From Deferribacteraceae bacterium (GTDB taxonomy: Bacteria > Chrysiogenota > Deferribacteres > Deferribacterales > JAISNW01), in the NCBI GenBank assembly GCA_031278965.1, contig JAITJJ010000225.1, forward strand, positions 1 through 10,147: a DNA stretch of 10,147 nucleotides, given 5' to 3'. Under the pieces are notes generated by a model. That model was not told the origin of the DNA. It saw only the letters and a program-made list of their open reading frames with translations, and ran no database searches. Below are positions 6,306 through 10,147 of the stretch, piece after piece. A program made the position numbers and the translations under genes. Position 1 is the first letter of the stretch; each line of letters begins with the position of its first letter.

Positions 6306-7865
6306 TCAGACTGTCCAATATCTCATAGTTCCTTTTTCCTGCAGCGAAAGGTGCATTTTAAACACTTCCGACAGTATCTGCGGTTCATGGGCTGAACCTG
6401 TTACAGCAATGGAGCGGTCTAAATAATCGGTTAGATACGGCTTATATTCCGGGTGAACGCACTTTTCAATTATAAGCCTTGCCCTATCTTTCGGTGCCAG
6501 TCCCCTAAGATCAGCCAAACCTTGTTCAGTCACTATCACATCAAGATCGTGCTCTGTGTGATCCACATGGGACACCATAGGCACTATGCAGGAGATACCG
6601 AAAGGATCGGTTTTAGACGGACGGGCGGAGGGGCAGTGCATAATGGAGATTGCCGCATTGCGGAGAAAATCGCCGGAACCGCCTATTCCATTCAACATAC
6701 GTGTTCCTCCCACAAGAGTGGAGTTGGCATGGGCATATATGTCCACTTCCACAGGGGTATTCATAGCGATGACCCCAAGCCTCCTTATAACTTCCGGATT
6801 ATTGGAGATCTGTTGGGGTCTTAGGATCACATGTTTTTTATAGAAATCGTAGTTGCTCCACCACTTTTCAAACCCTTCTTCAGACAGGGAGAGGGAAGAG
6901 CAGCTTATGGCGGAGCATTTGCCGGAATCAAGAATTGGGAGGAATGTATCCTGCAAGACTTCTGAATAAACCGTTAAGTCAGTAAACGGAGAGGAAGAGA
7001 GCCCGCCGACCACAGCGTTGGCTATAGATCCCACCCCCGATTGGAGGGGGAGGAGATTTTTCGGGATACGCCCTGCTTTAACTTCGTTTGCCAGAAATTC
7101 CACAATATTATCCGCAATCTTTTGGGATTCCTCATCGGTTCCGCGAAGCGCCCTCCCGCTGTCTTTCAATCTCGACTCCAAAATACCGGCTATCTTTGCC
7201 TTGTCGGTTGGAATATAGGTTGTGCCCACTCTATCGGCAGTTTTCATGATAGGTATGATCTGTTTATTGGGAGGGATGTCGGCGGTTACTATATCGTGCA
7301 TCCCTTCAAAGGAAGGGAGGGCGGTGTTTATCTCAACGATGATCTTGTCCGCAATGGCGATAATCTCAGGAGTTGCACCCACAGAGCCGGTAAGGACAAT
7401 ATTTCCGTCCTCAGTAATGCAGGATGCTTCCACAATGGCAATATCAATCCTGCCGCCGTTGTCTTTTGTGTAATAGCCGTATAGGAGGTCTTGGGCAAAC
7501 ATAGATAAATGCTTATCCCCCATGCGTATTTCGCCGCTGTTTATCCCTTTGGCGATATTTTTCCCGGTTTGGTATGGCCAGCGTTTATCAATAATTTTAA
7601 GCTCTGCCCATCTATCCTCGCACTCCGCTCCCACAGAAGCACCTATAAAGAGGTTGAACTTCCACTTTCCTGCAAGTCCGTTTTTCTCCACATAATCTGC
7701 GACTGCTATCGGCATAACTTTTGGATACCCCACAGGGGTAAAACCTGACCAGCCAAGGTTTAAGGTGCGTTTTCCCGTTTCTGCAAAGAGCGGAATCAAA
7801 CTTTCAGGGGTTGTGACGAGTTTATGCAAACTCTTATCGCGAATTCTCTCCAATAACTCTGACAT
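6306..7865 (-). CDS. Acetyl-CoA hydrolase/transferase family (acetate/succinate CoA-transferase)
   Basis: Members of this cytoplasmic family swap CoA between acyl groups through a glutamyl-CoA thioester, typically acetate + succinyl-CoA to acetyl-CoA + succinate; in acetate-using anaerobes this both activates acetate and completes the TCA cycle. The 519-aa length is normal. Landmarks are QSGVGSIANAVVGGL (275-289), the catalytic-glutamate segment YSEVLQD (300-306, Glu302), the Gly-rich loop NGIGGSGDF (392-400) and SHVDHTEHDLDVIVTEQGLADLRG (432-455). The whole protein is collinear with the class that contains Acetobacter AarC, Clostridium Cat1 and Geobacter enzymes. The substrate pair cannot be fixed from sequence; propionyl- or butyryl-CoA variants or a hydrolase are possible. 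An AGAGG lies 8 nt before the ATG. The gene starts 20 bp after the radical SAM gene and is followed 6 bp later by the yjbQ-like gene. Confidence 0.9.
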   Translation of the reverse strand: MSELLERIRDKSLHKLVTTPESLIPLFAETGKRTLNLGWSGFTPVGYPKVMPIAVADYVEKNGLAGKWKFNLFIGASVGAECEDRWAELKIIDKRWPYQTGKNIAKGINSGEIRMGDKHLSMFAQDLLYGYYTKDNGGRIDIAIVEASCITEDGNIVLTGSVGATPEIIAIADKIIVEINTALPSFEGMHDIVTADIPPNKQIIPIMKTADRVGTTYIPTDKAKIAGILESRLKDSGRALRGTDEESQKIADNIVEFLANEVKAGRIPKNLLPLQSGVGSIANAVVGGLSSSPFTDLTVYSEVLQDTFLPILDSGKCSAISCSSLSLSEEGFEKWWSNYDFYKKHVILRPQQISNNPEVIRRLGVIAMNTPVEVDIYAHANSTLVGGTRMLNGIGGSGDFLRNAAISIMHCPSARPSKTDPFGISCIVPMVSHVDHTEHDLDVIVTEQGLADLRGLAPKDRARLIIEKCVHPEYKPYLTDYLDRSIAVTGSAHEPQILSEVFKMHLSLQEKGTMRYWTV

Positions 7866-7885
7866 CGTTTACGCCTCTCATAATA

Positions 7886-8974
7886 TTATATAATTTGTTG
7901 AACTGCTTTGGGAATATAGCTGCAAAACGGTTCTTCGGCAAAATAATCGCCCTCAACAGCGTAGGAGCGCGCCCGACACCCTCCGCACACCCCAAGATAT
8001 TTGCATCTGCCGCATTTGCCGCCGTATTTCTTAAAATCCCTTAAATCTTCAAAGAGTCCGGAGTTTTTCCAAATCTCCCCGATAGATTGTTTGAACACAT
8101 TTCCCGCGCTTATGGGGAAGTAAGAACATGGATAAACATCCCCCTCCGAATTGATGAATAGTATCGACTGCCCCGCAATACACCCTTTCCCGCCGCCTGT
8201 GGAAAAGGAGAGGGAGCGCCGTTTGGAATCGAGCCCCTCCTCTCTGCTCTTTGCGTTCCAGATACGGTAATATTGGGGGGCGCAGGTGGGGCGGACAAGT
8301 ATCTCCCCTTCTCTCCTCTCCATGCGGTAATGCCACTCCAAAATCTCTTCGTAGTCCTCTTTGGATACAAGTTCATTCATTATCTCTTCACCGCGGCCGG
8401 TGGGAACTATAAGGAACATATACCAAGCGGCGGCGCCTATCTTTTTTGCAAGCTCGTATGTATCTTTAATATATTCTTGATTCCTCTTGGTGAAAGAGGA
8501 GTTGACAATAAACTTTATCCCGTGCTTCCGAAAGATTTGTGCGGCTCTCATAACCGCATCAAAAGCCCCGGACTGCCCCCTAAAGTTATCGTGAATTTTT
8601 GAGGTGTGTCCGTCAAGGCTCATAGATACTATATTTATACCGCTTTCTTTTATTTTGCGGCACACTTCATCATCAACAAGAAGCCCATTGGTGGCCATCG
8701 CCATCCTAAAACCCCTGTTCGTGCCCATCTTTGCTATTTGAAAGAGATCGTCCCTTAAAAGCGGCTCTCCGCCGGAGAGCACTATGACGGGAGAAGCTAT
8801 CGCGGCTATATCGTTTAACAGCTTTTCCGCTGCGGCGATGTTAAAAGCACCGATAGGTGACGTAAATTCAGAGGAGGAACGGCAGTGCACGCACGCCATA
8901 TTGCATTGGGAGGTAAGCTCCCAAGCAAGCCATTTTAACTCTTGTTTCCCGTCCATACCCGCCAGTTTACACAT
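7886..8974 (-). CDS. ahbD: AhbD/NirJ-like radical SAM haem biosynthesis protein
   Basis: This is a radical SAM enzyme with a C-terminal SPASM-type iron-sulfur domain. AhbD performs the last step of the sirohaem-dependent haem pathway, oxidative decarboxylation of two propionates of didecarboxysirohaem (iron-coproporphyrin III) to give haem b; NirJ acts in haem d1 synthesis. In the 362-aa form the radical SAM cluster is CNMACVHC (Cys24, 28, 31) and GGEP is at 69-72. The central KIGAAAWYMFLIVPTGRG and TCAPQYYRI segments are typical of this subfamily. C-terminal cysteines at about 231, 265, 283, 321, 324, 330, 333 and 351 lie in motifs such as KCGRCKYLGVCGGCRARSYA (320-339). Three starts are possible (GTG 8980, ATG 8974, ATG 8956), none with a convincing ribosome site; I use 8974. 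AhbD is preferred over NirJ because no haem d1 genes are nearby, but that is context only. Confidence 0.8.
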   Translation of the reverse strand: MCKLAGMDGKQELKWLAWELTSQCNMACVHCRSSSEFTSPIGAFNIAAAEKLLNDIAAIASPVIVLSGGEPLLRDDLFQIAKMGTNRGFRMAMATNGLLVDDEVCRKIKESGINIVSMSLDGHTSKIHDNFRGQSGAFDAVMRAAQIFRKHGIKFIVNSSFTKRNQEYIKDTYELAKKIGAAAWYMFLIVPTGRGEEIMNELVSKEDYEEILEWHYRMERREGEILVRPTCAPQYYRIWNAKSREEGLDSKRRSLSFSTGGGKGCIAGQSILFINSEGDVYPCSYFPISAGNVFKQSIGEIWKNSGLFEDLRDFKKYGGKCGRCKYLGVCGGCRARSYAVEGDYFAEEPFCSYIPKAVQQII

Positions 8975-8991
8975 TAACACTAAATTTTCAA
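8964..8991 (-). promoter_or_regulatory. Candidate promoter overlapping radical SAM gene start
   Basis: TTGAAA (8991-8986) and TAAACT (8969-8964) on the minus strand are 16 bp apart. A transcript from it would begin close to the ATG at 8956, so it would only work with that shorter start and almost no leader. It lies directly after a terminator-like hairpin. Confidence 0.25.
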
Positions 8992-8992
8992 G

Positions 8993-9033
8993 AAAAAAAG
9001 TTCCGCAATTTCAGGCAGCTCAAGTAATTGCGG
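8993..9033 (-). terminator. Intrinsic terminator or attenuator upstream of radical SAM gene
   Basis: On the minus strand CCGCAATT (9033-9026) and AATTGCGG (9010-9003) form a perfect 8-bp stem with a 15-nt loop. After AAC come seven T residues (8999-8993), the textbook shape of a Rho-independent terminator. It points toward the radical SAM gene, about 20 bp before its start, while the neighbouring gene on the far side runs the other way. It would therefore end a leader transcript (attenuation) or a separate small RNA rather than a known gene. On the plus strand no T-tract follows. Confidence 0.6.
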
Positions 9034-9099
9034 GGAGGGTAAAAGAAATAATCCTTTACAATTCAGCAAGTTTAATAAATAATTAGGTTCCGGTGCCTC

Positions 9100-9116
9100 T
9101 TGGCATAAAAAATGCT
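9100..9116 (+). promoter_or_regulatory. Sigma-54-like promoter
   Basis: TTGGCA followed by ATGCT places GG (9102-9103) and GC (9114-9115) exactly 10 nt apart, the invariant spacing of sigma-54 (RpoN) -24/-12 promoters. Compared with TTGGCACG-N4-TTGCW, mismatches fall only at the C and G after GGCA and at the first T of TTGC. The start would be about 10-12 nt downstream of the GC, roughly 20 nt before the ATG. No enhancer-binding site was recognised. An extended -10 (TGCTAGTAT at 9113-9121) overlaps it and is an alternative sigma-70 reading. Confidence 0.4.
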
Positions 9117-9148
9117 AGTATGCTGTTAAGGTTGCGATAAGGTGGCAA

Positions 9149-10132
9149 ATGGTTGACGCTGAACGGCAGAGTAAATACGACATTCTTTATAATATTAAAC
9201 TTTCTGAGTTTTATCAGTTCGTTACCGAAGTGATGGGGGATTTTAACTATTCCCTGTACAGAACGGTAAAGGAGATAGAAGGAAGAAGGCGGATAGAGAC
9301 TTGGATTTACGGCGCCAATAAAGATGAACAGAAGGCTATAATCTGGCTGGAGGTGGTCAAACCTTCAGATACCCTTGATCCATACCTTACCACAGATGTT
9401 TTAAGGGCGATGAATGAAGAGAACATCACCCGCCTATTTTTCTTTACCAACGGGAATCTTAATGAAGATGACCGTGATGTGCTGGAAGGGAACAATCACT
9501 TTATATTCACCACAGAGGAGATTGTGGAAACCCTTATCGCCATAGAAGCAAAGCGATCCATAAGGGTTGTGAAGCGAAGAAAGTCTGTAAAAGTGCCGTC
9601 TGCCATGGTTCTTATTAAAAACTTTTTTAAGAAAACCGATATTAGAAAAAAAGAAATCCGCTTAAAAACCAGCGCCATTTCAGAGCTTGTGGTGCAGTAT
9701 ACCCGCCTTGTCCGCCGTATCCTGCAAGAGATTGACAGGGTGAGGGATATTAACGATATCCCCCCCGAAACCCGTGAAAGGTTGAAAAAAATCCAGTTTG
9801 ACCTGCTGCCGGAGCTTGCGAAGACGCCAAGTTATATATTCCCAAAACAGTTTGCTTTTCTTAAAAACACTCTGTTTAATCTTATTCAGTATGCCATTTT
9901 GTATATCGGGAACTTTGTGGAATATGAATCTGAGGATGATCTCATAAAAAACCGCGATAATCTGGAAGAGCTATTGGCAAATATTGATGCGGTTGACGAT
10001 AATCTCCTGGCTTTTAAGGCTGATATGATGTTTCAGGCGGAAAAAAATTCCGTAAAAATAATTTTAACGTCCGGCATTATCATGTTTATTTCCATTGTTC
10101 TATTGATTGTTGTTAGATTTGGAAACGGATAA
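9149..10132 (+). CDS. Unrecognised tail-anchored membrane protein, possible nuclease-like N-domain
   Basis: I do not recognise this 327-aa protein. Residues about 15-133 look like an alpha/beta domain: RIETWIYGAN (48-57), AIIWLEVVKP (63-72), a helix, TRLFFFTNGNLNEDD (94-108) and HFIFTTEEIVETLIAIE (117-133). The order of strands and the TNG turn recall Mrr-like restriction-endonuclease folds, but the expected D...ExK catalytic set is not clean (E50, E68-V-V-K71), so if the fold is right it may be inactive. A basic patch (about 135-172, KRRKSVKV and similar) leads into a long helical region (173-300), and residues about 302-323 are one transmembrane helix ending four residues before the C-terminus. 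This predicts a tail-anchored protein with its bulk in the cytoplasm. The start is supported by AAGG six nt before ATG, with a sigma-54-like promoter just upstream. Confidence 0.75.
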   Translation: MVDAERQSKYDILYNIKLSEFYQFVTEVMGDFNYSLYRTVKEIEGRRRIETWIYGANKDEQKAIIWLEVVKPSDTLDPYLTTDVLRAMNEENITRLFFFTNGNLNEDDRDVLEGNNHFIFTTEEIVETLIAIEAKRSIRVVKRRKSVKVPSAMVLIKNFFKKTDIRKKEIRLKTSAISELVVQYTRLVRRILQEIDRVRDINDIPPETRERLKKIQFDLLPELAKTPSYIFPKQFAFLKNTLFNLIQYAILYIGNFVEYESEDDLIKNRDNLEELLANIDAVDDNLLAFKADMMFQAEKNSVKIILTSGIIMFISIVLLIVVRFGNG

Positions 10133-10147
10133 TAAACGATCGTACTC

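Noticed and set aside
7041..7484. 147-codon plus-strand open frame within the CoA-transferase gene
   Set aside because: Antisense to a well-conserved enzyme, without ribosome site or family similarity.
9064..9115. Possible 7-codon leader peptide on the minus strand in the radical SAM leader (ATG...TAA)
   Set aside because: No ribosome site and no codon bias linked to an amino-acid or haem signal; length is within chance.

Overview
The window reads as chromosomal DNA of an anaerobic or microaerophilic Gram-negative bacterium that makes c-type cytochromes. It has a lipoprotein with a classical lipobox, a System I (Ccm) haem-delivery operon, an AhbD/NirJ-type radical SAM haem enzyme and a CoA-transferase of the acetate/succinate type. 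My best guess is a member of the Deferribacterota or a similar deep-branching anaerobe. That rests on gene content, moderate GC and the cysteine-type CcmE; it is an inference, not a placement. No tRNA, rRNA, CRISPR array, transposase, phage gene or integrase is visible.

Layout, left to right. Positions 1-1463 hold a minus-strand pair: an acidic-tailed lipoprotein of unknown function followed 3 bp later by an IclR-type regulator, closed by a weak terminator at the window edge. A 321-bp AT-rich divergent region (1464-1784) separates this pair from scpA on the plus strand. scpA starts at TTG and is not followed by scpB. It converges, with 15 bp between stop codons, on a tightly coupled minus-strand operon ccmE-ccmF-ccmA (5538 down to 2493). 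The junctions overlap (ATGA and TGATG), and ccmB and ccmC are not present. A 344-bp intergenic stretch (5539-5882) holds the probable ccm promoter, short direct and inverted repeats and a degraded-looking reading frame, and may be a dispersed repeat. Next comes a minus-strand trio that is probably one operon: AhbD-like radical SAM enzyme, acetate/succinate CoA-transferase and YjbQ-like protein (8974 down to 5883). A 174-bp divergent region holds an attenuator-like terminator facing the radical SAM gene and a sigma-54-like promoter facing the last gene. That gene (9149-10132, plus strand) is an unrecognised protein with a possible degenerate nuclease-like N-domain and one C-terminal membrane anchor.

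How the genes fit together: the radical SAM enzyme would make haem by the sirohaem route, and CcmA/E/F take part in moving haem across the membrane and attaching it to apocytochromes c, so two of the units share a haem/cytochrome theme. The CoA-transferase fits acetate use or production feeding the TCA cycle. The most notable signal is that CcmE has Cys (CxxxY) in place of the usual haem-binding His, the variant known from Desulfovibrio and archaea. The other points worth attention are the unexplained terminator upstream of the radical SAM gene, the intergenic element at 5619-5880 and the tail-anchored unknown protein with a sigma-54-like promoter.
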